51,451 nucleotides of DNA from an uncultured SAR86 cluster bacterium (GTDB taxonomy: Bacteria; Pseudomonadota; Gammaproteobacteria; Magnimaribacterales; AG-339-G14): positions 1 through 51,451 of the forward strand of contig CACOJO010000008.1 of the NCBI GenBank assembly GCA_902627595.1, given 5' to 3'. Position 1 is the first letter of the stretch; the number at the start of each line of letters is the position of its first letter. The notes under the pieces were generated by a model. It did not search any database and was not told where the DNA came from. It saw nothing but the letters and a program-made list of their open reading frames with translations. A program made the translations under genes and the position numbers. Positions 34,401-42,698 of the stretch are shown here, piece by piece.

Positions 34401-37400
34401 ACTTAACGAAACTTTGGACTATGAAGCTTCCAGCTCATATGCTTTAAAAGTTATCGCAACCGACTCTAAAGGTGTTACCAAAGAACGTAGTTCGAATTTT
34501 AACGTGACAGATGTCAGTCCAAGTTATAGCGGCAGCTTAGTGGCATCAAGTAAATCCGAAAGGGTAGATACTGGCACCGTGATTTTGAATTCAGCGGTTG
34601 GAAATTTCTCCAATCCCACATATACGCTTTCAGGTGGTGACTCTAAATTTGCAATTAATTCTTCCACGGGACAAGTTACGTTGGCTAGTACTTTAGACTA
34701 CGAAGCTGCAACTGCGCATACTTTCACTGTGACAGCGACAGCAGGAGGAGAGAGCATATCGAAAAACTTCACCTTGAACGTAGACAATTTTACTCATACT
34801 TTGACAGACTCTTTGCCATCTACAAATACAGTCAAAAAAGGAGACTTCAGAAATAACGTAGCCTATTTACTTGATGAAAATATTGAAACTTTAGGAGCCA
34901 ACGATAGAGTTATTGGCAATTTTGCTGTCGATGTGCCTGGAACCACATATAGTCTAAGCGCTCCCTCAAATTTAGTTGAAATTGATGCTAATGGTGTTTT
35001 GCAATTTAAAAGTTCAGCAACTTGGAATTTAGACGAAACTTCGACTGCTGATCTTGTTGCTAGCAATGTAACCATCGTTGCAAACATTCCTAATGAAGGC
35101 ACTGTCAGCAAGCAGATTAATTTTGAACCAAAAAATATTGAAAAAAATGAAAACTTAGTGATGAAATTTGCAAGTGGGTTCGATGATGTTGAACACGATT
35201 TCACTGGTGCAAATCCTTTTTCGGCACGAGCAAATCGAAATGACAGTGGAACTGGTGGACATGGCGGTCAAGTAGTTACTGAAGTAACTCTGTCTAAAGC
35301 TGAGCAAGCAAGCAGTTCGCATATTAATTCAGTCAACGATAACTCATATACTCAGTCTTCTGGTGATGGATCTACTTATCGAACATCAACCATTGCTAAT
35401 GGTCAAAACGAAAATGATACTGAAATTTTAGACTTTGAATATAGATTTCCAGTTGACAATTCCAGTGGCGATACCACGCACCGACAATTTGCACCTTTGT
35501 CATCACCCAATGGCCAATGGGATACAGAAAGAAGTGCTAATAATGAAGCCGCAAAGTATGGGTGTTTAGACTCTGGTCAAGGTTGTGGCAGTCTTACCGC
35601 TGAAGTAGCTCTTTCTGGAAATATGGTGCAAAGTACCGAAGGTTCAGTTTCAGGATATAAAGTCATTCAGGCTAACGTCACTCGAAATGCTGACTCCAAT
35701 CTTTTAAATGCTGATGCCGATGGTGCCAATGCAGGAAATGGCTCTACCAATGGGGCAGGTTCTTATAACTCAATCATCGGAGAGTATGGAACAGGCTTTC
35801 AGGGCACAGTATCAACTTTGGATACCGAATTCGAAATTGTAACATTACCCGAAGCCTTTGAATTTTTTGGCCAAAGCTTCACACATATATATGTCAACGA
35901 AAACGGTTTCTTGAGTTTTGGCAATGGAGGTAATTTTTCGGACAAACCTTGGCATGGTGCTAATAGCGTTCTGAATTCGATATCCACTAGCGCGGCAACT
36001 TTTATTGGTGGTGGTAGGTCCCTGCAATATCTTCATGAAGACCAAGCCTATTTTGGCGGTAACGAGAATATGAGACCCGATGGTTTTCGTCTACCCGATA
36101 TTTACGGTAGGCCGGGTGGAGAGGCAGCCGATAACTTAGACAATACAATTTTCCCATTGTGGAATGACTACTTTACTGACTCTGAAAATACCGATTGGTC
36201 GATAAGAAAAATGTGGAACGCAGATACCAAAATTCTTACGATTGGATGGTATAACATCAGATCTTTCAATTCATCCGTAGAGAATGCCGAAGCTAACTTT
36301 GAAGTACAACTTAATTTCAATAACAATGAATTTAAAATCGTTCATGGTGATATGGGATCTAATTTTCCAAATGCACCTAGTAACAATGTTTTTGTGGGAG
36401 TTTCTAGAGATGTTTCTTGCGCATCGGATGCAGAAGATATTTCAGCATGTGAGGGTAAAGATTATATTCAGTTATTCTTCCACGATAATGATTTAGGCGG
36501 ATTGGAAACAGCTGGATCTAGCAATACCAATACATTCCAAAATCCTAAAGGAGATGATCAACCTATATCCAATGATCATATGTATAACTCGCTCTTTGGT
36601 AACAATCAATCAGCTTTCGGTACAAATTATTGCTTTACTTCTAGCAATATAGATAGCGATATAGGTAATATTTCTTGTAGCAATTCATACGATGCTGAAG
36701 ATGCTCGAGGAACTTCATCTTTGGCCCCAATGTATAGATTTGTTCCACAAACTACCGTTTCAAAGAATGTGCTTTTACCATCTAACATCAAGCAGTCTTA
36801 TCGATCTGGTCTCACTACAGAATTCATGTGGATGCATTTGGATAAAGATCCTACTTCTTTGTCTTATACTCCTCCTGAGAGCAATGCCACTGGATTCGCA
36901 AATGGACCTAATTCTCGCACGGGGGTAACGAGCGGTTCATTAAGTGCCGGCGCGGCAGTTACCCATACTACTGGGAAAGATGAAATCATAATTGCCGGAG
37001 AAGTTTATAGTAATGAAAAATTGGATGACTTTTTAAATAATACTAAGAAGGTAGTTGCCTATGCGCCCATTCCTTTGTTACATACCAACAAATATGAGTT
37101 ACCTCAATACGCAAGCCAAGGCGATGTTCGTTTCCGCCGTGCTCATACAATCATGCCGAATTTCATCTCAACCGATTTTATGGAAAGTAAAGATAACGGT
37201 ACCGATGCAAACTTTGATTTCCACCAACTTCGCGATGACGACCATTGTAAATCCAACATCGATTGTATTGTTTACGATACCGAAGGTAGTACTAGCTTCA
37301 ATGCTCAAGATGGTTCTTCTTCTACCAAAACTGAAGCACACATTGATGGTATGTATGGATACGCCAATAAGGTTTTGGATCAAGGTATTCATGTTTCCTC

Positions 37401-39342
37401 AGAACGTTTTGGCAATTTAGCCGATAATGCAGATTTTGTTCCTGTTGGACAATCGCTCTGGTATCAAGTATTCAATCCCAATGGCAGAGGGGTCGGTTTG
37501 TATGCACAAATTAATTGGAGTTGCGGTACAGGAGTAGGTTGTGGTTACCATACACCTAATAAAAGTGGGGCTCCTCATAATTCTCAACATAGTATCTTTT
37601 CTGTACTTATATCTGATGTTGGAGACAAATCGGAATTTTCTTTAAATCAGGCTGGTTATCCAGACAATGCCACTGGTCAAGTCATAGATGGACAGCATTA
37701 CTGGAGTTACAAACGTAGAGACGGCAGAACCACTTCAACGGATGGCGCTCATGCCGGTGCGCAACAAGCTCCTCAAATTGCATTTGGTATCAATCCTATT
37801 GCTTGTGTGTCAGGACCTGATAACGGTTGCTTCTTTGGGGACAATCAAGCTGCTAATTCAATTACAGCTGGTGCTCCATCTACAGCAATAATAACCACCA
37901 GCGATCCATGTAGCGCTTTTGGAGTGATTGATGGGCTTGGATGCGATACAGCGAGCGGTGCCAAGAACATGGAATTGGGTGTAATGTATTCTATGGAGGC
38001 AAATGGTTCTAACAATCTTGCCAATCAAATCTATAAAACTGAGACTTTTTATCAAGGTATTGCTCAACAAAAACAATACGACGGTGCCAACTATGTCGAC
38101 GCTATAAATTTAAGTGGCTCTAACAGTTGGCGTTCGGGCATCACTGCATCAGCAGATACTTGGAATGGAAGATTCTCAGGACACTGGCTGACTGACGTTG
38201 AGGCAAACCAAAAAAGCATGCCACAGTATTTTCGTGCACCTTTAACGGCTACCTTTGATGCTACCAATGATCGAGTCAAAGTTATTGCCAATAACATCTA
38301 CATTCATGCCGATCCAGATTGGAATGAGAATACTAATGTAGGGGAAAACGCTTGGTACCATTCAGGTTCAGGCTGTGGTTCTGGTGCTGTATCTTGGAGT
38401 GCTGGCAGTTGTGTTGCTGTACTTCCAACGGCTAATGGCGCAAATGGCACTTCTGGATATACTTTGCAATTCGGTGACGATGATAATCAAAAAGATACGA
38501 CCAATTTTGCTAACTCCGCTTACATCAATAAAAAAGTTTTCGGGGCTATGCTCAAAAATGAATCAAAAAATCTTAATTGTGGTTCGCTTTGCACAGAAAA
38601 TATTTTAAGAACAAGTGACGTTGATAATGCCGGGGCTATGGTCACTTGGGATACCATTGATGAAAAAGATCGAGACACATTGATGACTTGTGGGCAAGCA
38701 AGTTGTGCTGATCCTGAACCGTCATTGGAATACATGACTTGGGGAATTTGGGGCATGGCCGTAAATGATGGCCTTGAATATCTGGCAGGCGAACAACCTA
38801 GCGCCGTGCATATGGGTACTTGGTATGCTGGGGACTTATTGGATGTGAGCGATTGGCCAGTTAGTCGAACTGCAAGTCTTGCCGGAATGGCAATGTTCAA
38901 CATGTGGAAAAGTGAAACACTCAGTGGAACCACAACCAATTATGCATGGACTGAAAGTTCTAGAGCAGACGGTAGCGTAGTATTTGATGGCACTGGAAAC
39001 TATAACGTCAATATCAATGTTCATGATTTAGGTAGGCATGCTTGTGACAACGGTGCTAGCTCAGGAAATGTTTGTAGTTCAGGTGCAGGAAGTAATGCAA
39101 ATGTTTTCAGTCAAGCAGCTATGGGTACGCTTAATTGGCAAATAAACGGCAGTGCCGGTCAACCGAATTTTGGTATGGAAAATAACGCTTCGGTTAATAA
39201 CGGAGTAACCACTTGGAAAGCTGCAAAAGGGAGTCTTTATGGGACAGCATCACATGTTGAGCTTGGGGCTGAGCTGTTGTATTCGAAACAAGATATCAAT
39301 AATTATTTGCAGGCAATTGGAACTGTTGTGTTATCAGAGTAA
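31486..39342 (+). CDS. Giant exported FecR/cadherin/nidogen-domain surface protein, copy 2 (2,618 aa)
   Basis: This is a tandem paralogue of the preceding giant gene. The start is the ATG at 31486 (MYKRQKNINLLKSVVVAACF), giving a proper signal peptide; nine upstream codons lie in the terminator. Order in residues: signal peptide 1-28, TQEEIGVAAAVN, and FecR-like domain about 57-155 (LVDGTAFTIGPNSSVTLDKF, VGIRGG). Then comes an acidic Glu/Ser/Thr stalk, about 218-355, an extra Ser/Asn/Pro-rich segment with TQPP repeats (about 551-634), and cadherin-like repeats to about 1105. A nidogen-like domain follows (YVNENGFLSFGNGG, EFKIVHGDMG), then a Cys-containing region and a C-terminal barrel-like end (GSLYGTASHVELGAELLYSK). 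The stalk and its flanks differ most between copies; part of the C-terminus is almost identical. The same function is inferred, with a longer mucin-like spacer. Confidence 0.85.
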   Translation: MYKRQKNINLLKSVVVAACFIVYPLSFTQEEIGVAAAVNTKTIDLVAFPGGNIESHNIDPGYKIISNRTIQTNTSGKAQMLLVDGTAFTIGPNSSVTLDKFIYDPTTASGSLEVSAKGLIRLVGGKVTKKRPAIIKTSTATVGIRGGIAIVEANPEETTASFIYGVEMEVAPIKNPDNNLIITQVGMKVEVEADADEVEDPEIITSEELDSYSDDFEGSEEPEEDSSESENDSEETSENEESEDSESDESEETETEEEDTENEEEESESEEEESESEEEESESEEAENDEEESESEEESESEETENEEETESEEDTEETETEETEETETEESEETETEETDETETEETEETEESNSSNNSADDETNNEEQESEESTPNPSSNDANEESEQDGLDDNDSETDNSTANDDVDVDDDSSNSEPPEENTTLSNNSSASGSNNSEDNSQEQTSQDNSISDESTGASETNSSSTTNSNSNSVTPESSEGNQVPESNSEEIDTQTNNEDSQTEPLISPATTSTSSSSPGTRPSVQPNQGREIKEQPINKPVETSTSNSVTATQPPVSTSSSDAVAVTQPPISTSSSDSVTLTQPPVSTSSSDSVTLTQPPISSASSDSVILTQPPVASSSSDSVSLTQPEIINFEPVNDEPQPVIPEIDESLLDSFDISKNTSDTGIDNLTNAYDPGGELFIDNTQIETQEEDIVEEATQVNEEVQIEEVQQEDKIEAVVEAQLSANTFFVTNNIKEDTSVGTSIGAIEIEYLGDQNIRFALGGNGSEDFEIDEQGKIFIKNKLDFESKENYNLFVFTIVGEKSISNNLEINVINVNDLETNVSFASSKVHEGASLNSVIANAVVSGDTSFTYALEGENNTDFSVDENGRIKVAGTLNYDQNQTYDLSLVVKGRHDTVSVPISIEVSENIDPDFSLNCLNSCAVAENSSQGATIIQANRTDSDADTITYQLENTFGNKFFINTQTGEVKLNETLDYEASSSYALKVIATDSKGVTKERSSNFNVTDVSPSYSGSLVASSKSERVDTGTVILNSAVGNFSNPTYTLSGGDSKFAINSSTGQVTLASTLDYEAATAHTFTVTATAGGESISKNFTLNVDNFTHTLTDSLPSTNTVKKGDFRNNVAYLLDENIETLGANDRVIGNFAVDVPGTTYSLSAPSNLVEIDANGVLQFKSSATWNLDETSTADLVASNVTIVANIPNEGTVSKQINFEPKNIEKNENLVMKFASGFDDVEHDFTGANPFSARANRNDSGTGGHGGQVVTEVTLSKAEQASSSHINSVNDNSYTQSSGDGSTYRTSTIANGQNENDTEILDFEYRFPVDNSSGDTTHRQFAPLSSPNGQWDTERSANNEAAKYGCLDSGQGCGSLTAEVALSGNMVQSTEGSVSGYKVIQANVTRNADSNLLNADADGANAGNGSTNGAGSYNSIIGEYGTGFQGTVSTLDTEFEIVTLPEAFEFFGQSFTHIYVNENGFLSFGNGGNFSDKPWHGANSVLNSISTSAATFIGGGRSLQYLHEDQAYFGGNENMRPDGFRLPDIYGRPGGEAADNLDNTIFPLWNDYFTDSENTDWSIRKMWNADTKILTIGWYNIRSFNSSVENAEANFEVQLNFNNNEFKIVHGDMGSNFPNAPSNNVFVGVSRDVSCASDAEDISACEGKDYIQLFFHDNDLGGLETAGSSNTNTFQNPKGDDQPISNDHMYNSLFGNNQSAFGTNYCFTSSNIDSDIGNISCSNSYDAEDARGTSSLAPMYRFVPQTTVSKNVLLPSNIKQSYRSGLTTEFMWMHLDKDPTSLSYTPPESNATGFANGPNSRTGVTSGSLSAGAAVTHTTGKDEIIIAGEVYSNEKLDDFLNNTKKVVAYAPIPLLHTNKYELPQYASQGDVRFRRAHTIMPNFISTDFMESKDNGTDANFDFHQLRDDDHCKSNIDCIVYDTEGSTSFNAQDGSSSTKTEAHIDGMYGYANKVLDQGIHVSSERFGNLADNADFVPVGQSLWYQVFNPNGRGVGLYAQINWSCGTGVGCGYHTPNKSGAPHNSQHSIFSVLISDVGDKSEFSLNQAGYPDNATGQVIDGQHYWSYKRRDGRTTSTDGAHAGAQQAPQIAFGINPIACVSGPDNGCFFGDNQAANSITAGAPSTAIITTSDPCSAFGVIDGLGCDTASGAKNMELGVMYSMEANGSNNLANQIYKTETFYQGIAQQKQYDGANYVDAINLSGSNSWRSGITASADTWNGRFSGHWLTDVEANQKSMPQYFRAPLTATFDATNDRVKVIANNIYIHADPDWNENTNVGENAWYHSGSGCGSGAVSWSAGSCVAVLPTANGANGTSGYTLQFGDDDNQKDTTNFANSAYINKKVFGAMLKNESKNLNCGSLCTENILRTSDVDNAGAMVTWDTIDEKDRDTLMTCGQASCADPEPSLEYMTWGIWGMAVNDGLEYLAGEQPSAVHMGTWYAGDLLDVSDWPVSRTASLAGMAMFNMWKSETLSGTTTNYAWTESSRADGSVVFDGTGNYNVNINVHDLGRHACDNGASSGNVCSSGAGSNANVFSQAAMGTLNWQINGSAGQPNFGMENNASVNNGVTTWKAAKGSLYGTASHVELGAELLYSKQDINNYLQAIGTVVLSE
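32140..32548 (+). repeat. Acidic low-complexity array in copy 2
   Basis: Repeated GAAGAA, TCTGAG and GAAACC-type codons give alternating runs of SESEEEE, then ETEETE. The composition shifts from Ser/Glu to Thr/Glu along the array. It is unlike the strictly Ser/Glu array of copy 1, so the stalks evolved independently after duplication. Confidence 0.85.
33136..33387 (+). repeat. Six TQPP-type tandem repeats in copy 2
   Basis: Units of about 14 residues on the pattern TQPPxSTSSSDSVTL are repeated six times (variants TQPPVSTSSSDAVAV, TQPPISSASSDSVIL, TQPPVASSSSDSVSL). The Ser/Thr/Pro composition resembles mucin-like, possibly O-glycosylated, stalks. The segment is absent from copy 1. Confidence 0.85.
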
Positions 39343-39383
39343 GAGGGGTTTTGTATTTAGAATTTAAATGAGCGTAATATTTT

Positions 39384-39436
39384 AAATAACGATTGACGTT
39401 GTCTTTCTGGTACTTAGGCAGCAATTTCGTTTATTA
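39384..39436 (+). ncRNA. Candidate structured RNA element B after giant gene 2, related to element A
   Basis: GTTGTC (39398-39403) and GGCAGC (39417-39422) pair through two G-T pairs and enclose a 13-base loop, TTTCTGGTACTTA, which differs from the loop of element A at two positions. The outer stem AATAACGA (39385-39392) with TCGTTTATT (39427-39435) has one bulge. Compared with element A, bases in both stems change while pairing is kept, and P2 is missing. Confidence 0.55.
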
Positions 39437-39455
39437 ATTTAAAAGATTGCGTTCC

Positions 39456-39490
39456 CTGAACCCGACATTAGTCGGGTTCAGTTTTTTTTT
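39456..39490 (+). terminator. Intrinsic terminator after giant gene 2
   Basis: CTGAACCCGAC (39456-39466) and GTCGGGTTCAG (39471-39481) form a perfect 11-bp stem with loop ATTA and nine T residues after it. Confidence 0.95.
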
Positions 39491-39520
39491 AATAGATATG
39501 TATAATGGACGGCTAAAATT

Positions 39521-40282
39521 ATGAGACAGTTTATAGATTTCTTTTTAACTATTCGTGACAGTAAGTTTTTTACAGGCTTAGTTATTTCCGTAATTGTAGC
39601 TTCAGCTATTTATGCTGGAGCAAGTTCTTATGACATTCCAAATCAATACATTGTATTTTTGGATTATTTTGATTATGCAATTACGATATTCTTCTTAATA
39701 GAAATTCTGATTAGAATTTTTGCTGAAGCCAATCATCCCATACGTTTCTTCAAGAATGGTTGGAATGTTTTTGATTTCATCATTGTTGCAGTCAGTCTAA
39801 TTCCGGTCGATGGCGCAGAAACAGCTTTTGCAGCTCGTCTTTTAAGGATTGTGAGAGTATTGAGAATTATTACCGTTGTCCCTGCTTTTCGCCATATTGT
39901 TGAGTCCCTGTTCAAATCAATGCCTCGAGTTGCGTTCATTGCTTTATTGATGTTCATAGTGATTTATATTTGGGCTGCTATCGGCACTTTAATTTTCAGC
40001 GAAACTGATCCTGAGCACTGGCGTAACATAGGTGTTGCTGCTTTAACATTAGCTCAAGTTGCGACCTATGACGACTGGGCTGCAGTTATGACCAATGTGC
40101 TAGACGCTCATCCATATTCATGGATTTATTTCATAAGTTTTATTCTAGTGACTTCAGTGGTCTTGCTGAATATGGTAATAGGCATCATTGTTGATGTTAT
40201 GAGTCGTGATGCCAGAGAAAACCTTTTTGACAACGTAGATGCCAATGATCATATCGTGACAAAAGAAAACGAAGGTTTATGA
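39521..40282 (+). CDS. Voltage-gated cation channel of the BacNav type with a Ca-like pore motif
   Basis: This 253-residue, six-helix channel subunit would form a homotetramer. Helix S4 (about 104-120) is RLLRIVRVLRIITVVP with Arg106, 109, 112 and 115 at three-residue spacing, the voltage sensor. WNVFDFIIVAVSLI is S3. The pore loop reads LAQVATYDDWAAVM, with T182-Y-D184-D185-W186 where sodium channels have TLESW. The engineered calcium-selective CavAb has TLDDW. S6 is VLLNMVIGIIVDVM, followed by a short charged tail. Ca2+ permeability is therefore predicted, not shown. It shares an ATGA overlap with the steroid-reductase-like gene, so both are made from one message. Confidence 0.9.
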   Translation: MRQFIDFFLTIRDSKFFTGLVISVIVASAIYAGASSYDIPNQYIVFLDYFDYAITIFFLIEILIRIFAEANHPIRFFKNGWNVFDFIIVAVSLIPVDGAETAFAARLLRIVRVLRIITVVPAFRHIVESLFKSMPRVAFIALLMFIVIYIWAAIGTLIFSETDPEHWRNIGVAALTLAQVATYDDWAAVMTNVLDAHPYSWIYFISFILVTSVVLLNMVIGIIVDVMSRDARENLFDNVDANDHIVTKENEGL

Positions 40283-41043
40283 CCTTTATCAGCTACAGTA
40301 CATTTAATTACTTACTTATCGCTTGGCTTGCAATTGGCTTAATTGCATTTATTTATTTGTTTTTTGAAACTGCGCCATATGGTAAGCACGTTTCAAAGGG
40401 ATGGGGGCCTGAAATTTCAGCCAAAGCCGGTTGGATAATTGAAGAATGCCCAGCTTTTTTCTTGATGTTAATTTTTTTCATAGTTGCTGGAGACTATTCC
40501 AACCCAGTGCATGTAATTTTTACAATTTTGTATTGCGGACATTACTTTAATCGAAGTTTTATTTGGCCAATGCGTGCTCAATCTACAAATAAAAAAATGC
40601 CTTTAATGGTAGTTTTTTCTGCAATTGGTTTTAACTTTGTGAATGTTTTTTTTCAAGGTACATGGATTTTTCTATTAAGCGATTACAGTCATGGTTGGAT
40701 TTCTACCGTGCCATTTTTGCTTGGTTTATTTATATTCTTTGTTGGCTTTTATATTAATGTCAGATCAGATGAGATTATGATAAGTCTTCGCAAAGAAAAA
40801 GGAGATGGTTATCATATTCCAGAGGGTTTTTTATTTAACAAGGTAAGCAACCCTAACTATTTAGGAGAATTTATCGAGTGGCTAGGCTGGGCCATTATGA
40901 CTTGGAGTTGGGCTGGCTTGGTTTTCTTCTTATGGACGATATGTAATTTATTCCCGAGAGCTATATCCAATCACAAATGGTATAAAGCAAAATTTGAAGA
41001 CTATCCACAAGAGCGAAAAGCCGTAATTCCTAACGTCATTTAA
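40279..41043 (+). CDS. 3-oxo-5-alpha-steroid 4-dehydrogenase (SRD5A) family membrane protein
   Basis: This 254-residue protein has about seven membrane helices. Its C-terminal third closely follows human SRD5A1 as I remember it: GDGYHIPEGFLFNKVSNPNY, LGEFIEWLGWA, CNLFPRAISNHKWY and KFEDYPQERKAVIP. These make up the NADPH and substrate site of steroid 5-alpha-reductases. LFFETAPYGKHV near the N-terminus also matches the family. Such enzymes reduce the C4-C5 double bond of 3-oxo-steroids or related enoyl lipids. The physiological substrate in a bacterium is unknown. The start overlaps the channel stop (ATGA). Confidence 0.88.
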   Translation: MTFISYSTFNYLLIAWLAIGLIAFIYLFFETAPYGKHVSKGWGPEISAKAGWIIEECPAFFLMLIFFIVAGDYSNPVHVIFTILYCGHYFNRSFIWPMRAQSTNKKMPLMVVFSAIGFNFVNVFFQGTWIFLLSDYSHGWISTVPFLLGLFIFFVGFYINVRSDEIMISLRKEKGDGYHIPEGFLFNKVSNPNYLGEFIEWLGWAIMTWSWAGLVFFLWTICNLFPRAISNHKWYKAKFEDYPQERKAVIPNVI

Positions 41044-41091
41044 TATCTCAAATTCTACTTTTAGGTATAATCAACACCTTAAGGAGAAACT

Positions 41092-41493
41092 GTGACAAAA
41101 CTAATTAGGTATTCTTTGGGACTAATGTTCGTTTTTTTTAGCATCATGTCTCTTTTTATGATCTTTTTGCCTGACCTGATATTGGTTTTCCCCCTTTCAA
41201 GTTGGTCAAATGAAGAGATGGCTGAATGGCGCTTAAGAACCATTTTACCTGCTTTTTATCTTACTATTTGCTACTTTATTTATCGTTACTTTTCAGGCAG
41301 AGATCCTACGTCAACCGTTTGGCCGATACTCATAGTGATTTTTTTCTTCATGCTAACTCAAATTATCAGTCTATTTAATAACTTTTTTCACTGGAGTCAG
41401 TTGCTTGTTTTATCTATAACTATTTTGGTCTTCTTATTATTAAGAGAAGCTCACAATCGTCGCAAAAAGGAAATTTTTAACAAACCTCTCTAA
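41092..41493 (+). CDS. Small four-helix membrane protein of unknown function
   Basis: This 133-residue protein starts at GTG 41092 with AAGGAG just upstream. Four hydrophobic helices are visible (about 6-31, 48-64, 74-94, 98-117), ending in a basic tail REAHNRRKKEIFNK. No family is recognised. Its stop overlaps the start of the GFA-family gene (TAATG), so it belongs to the channel/reductase gene cluster. Confidence 0.75.
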   Translation: MTKLIRYSLGLMFVFFSIMSLFMIFLPDLILVFPLSSWSNEEMAEWRLRTILPAFYLTICYFIYRYFSGRDPTSTVWPILIVIFFFMLTQIISLFNNFFHWSQLLVLSITILVFLLLREAHNRRKKEIFNKPL

Positions 41494-41912
41494 TGACAAA
41501 TATCTCTCTACGAACCGGAAGCTGTTTGTGTAAACAGGTCAGCTATTCTTTTCCCAGCGACGCAGTTGTATCTGCTCATCATTGTCACTGTATAGATTGT
41601 CGAAAATCAACGGGTTCTGGGAAAGCTACCATTGTTTTAATATCTGACAATGCACTAAAGGTTAAGGGAAAAATTAAGTACTTTTCTGTGATCGGGAAGG
41701 GAGGTAACAAGGTGAGTCGAGGATTTTGCGAGGCTTGTGGCTCTCCTTTAATTAGCAGTGTGGAAGGATACGAAGGTACAAAATTTATTAAGGCTGGTAG
41801 TTTGGATGACCCCAGCTGGGTTAACATTAATTCAAATTTTTGGAGCGATACAGCATTGGATTGGTCACCACTTGATAATTCAATTGATAGTTTTGCACAA
41901 AATCCTGAGTAA
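41493..41912 (+). CDS. GFA/CENP-V family zinc protein
   Basis: This 139-residue protein has the family zinc ligands: GSCLCKQVSY, HHCHCIDCRKSTGSG and FCEACGSPLIS. Family members are annotated as glutathione-dependent formaldehyde-activating or S-(hydroxymethyl)glutathione synthase-like, but most have no proven reaction. It overlaps the preceding gene by one base. Confidence 0.88.
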   Translation: MTNISLRTGSCLCKQVSYSFPSDAVVSAHHCHCIDCRKSTGSGKATIVLISDNALKVKGKIKYFSVIGKGGNKVSRGFCEACGSPLISSVEGYEGTKFIKAGSLDDPSWVNINSNFWSDTALDWSPLDNSIDSFAQNPE

Positions 41913-41917
41913 CTGAG

Positions 41918-42205
41918 ATGTCAGAAAGATTTGATTTATTAATAAAATTTTATTTGCGAGTGATAGCAATAGCTTGGATTTGCTTTGTTCCTTTTCTATA
42001 CCTAATTAGTTATCTCTCTGCTTCTCAAGATATATCATTTACTGTATTTCTAAGCAGTCTTTTCGAGTGGTTAATAATGCTACCTTTTGGATTTGAAACC
42101 ACCGTGCCATCTGATTTTGTTCCTATAATAAGATTTTTCTTTTGGTCTTTTTGGGCGATTACCATTTCAAGATGGATCATAACGGGAAAGCATTTTTATC
42201 AATAA
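41918..42205 (+). CDS. Small two- to three-helix membrane protein of unknown function
   Basis: This 95-residue protein begins 5 bp after the GFA stop. Hydrophobic stretches at about 10-32, 43-57 and 68-86 suggest an integral membrane protein. Sequence features include PFGFETTVPSDFVP between helices. Not recognised. It ends 5 bp before the stop of a convergent small gene. Confidence 0.65.
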   Translation: MSERFDLLIKFYLRVIAIAWICFVPFLYLISYLSASQDISFTVFLSSLFEWLIMLPFGFETTVPSDFVPIIRFFFWSFWAITISRWIITGKHFYQ

Positions 42206-42210
42206 AGTTG

Positions 42211-42378
42211 CTAAATCCCGATAAGAAAAAAGGAGACAAAGGCTCCTACAATAACTGAAATTAGAAAAATCTTTCTATCTGAGAGAGGTTTTTTGCCGTT
42301 ATAAGCACTTGAACTGAAATAGTTATAAAAAACATACCAGAAAATAAAAGTAATGAAAGGCCAAGCAATTAAAAACAT
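42211..42378 (-). CDS. 55-residue two-helix membrane protein
   Basis: The minus-strand ATG at 42378 follows AAGG (spacing 5) and opens a 55-codon frame: MFLIAWPFITFIFWYVFYNY, then a loop FSSSAYNGKKPLSDRK, then IFLISVIVGAFVSFFLIGI. Two clear membrane helices joined by a basic loop argue for a true gene. It sits 14 bp after the stop of another small membrane gene on the same strand. Unknown family. Confidence 0.6.
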   Translation of the reverse strand: MFLIAWPFITFIFWYVFYNYFSSSAYNGKKPLSDRKIFLISVIVGAFVSFFLIGI

Positions 42379-42392
42379 ATAGCCTTGAGAAA

Positions 42393-42608
42393 TTAACTAC
42401 TTAAAATCTTGCTTAAAAAATCTAATCCTAAATATGTAAGAAAGCCAATACTTAAAGATCCAAAAAACAATAATAAAGCTACAGATACAATTTCCGTCCA
42501 TAGCCAAATAGTTTTTCTGTCATCATTCAACCTGATGTAGATTTCAACCGCACCAAAACAAATAGCAAACAGAGTGGCCAATAAAACTATGACAATGACT
42601 TCATCCAT
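42393..42608 (-). CDS. 71-residue two-helix membrane protein
   Basis: Two predicted helices (VIVIVLLATLFAICFGAVEI and VSVALLLFFGSLSIGFLTYL) flank a charged segment YIRLNDDRKTIWLWTE. It probably forms a two-gene unit with the 55-residue protein downstream. Not recognised. Confidence 0.6.
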   Translation of the reverse strand: MDEVIVIVLLATLFAICFGAVEIYIRLNDDRKTIWLWTEIVSVALLLFFGSLSIGFLTYLGLDFLSKILSS

Positions 42609-42698
42609 ACTCGAATTATAACTAAATTAGCTATTAAATATTTCAATCCTAACTTTATTGAATATGTGTATCTCAATAATAGTTTGTAGAATAGATGA

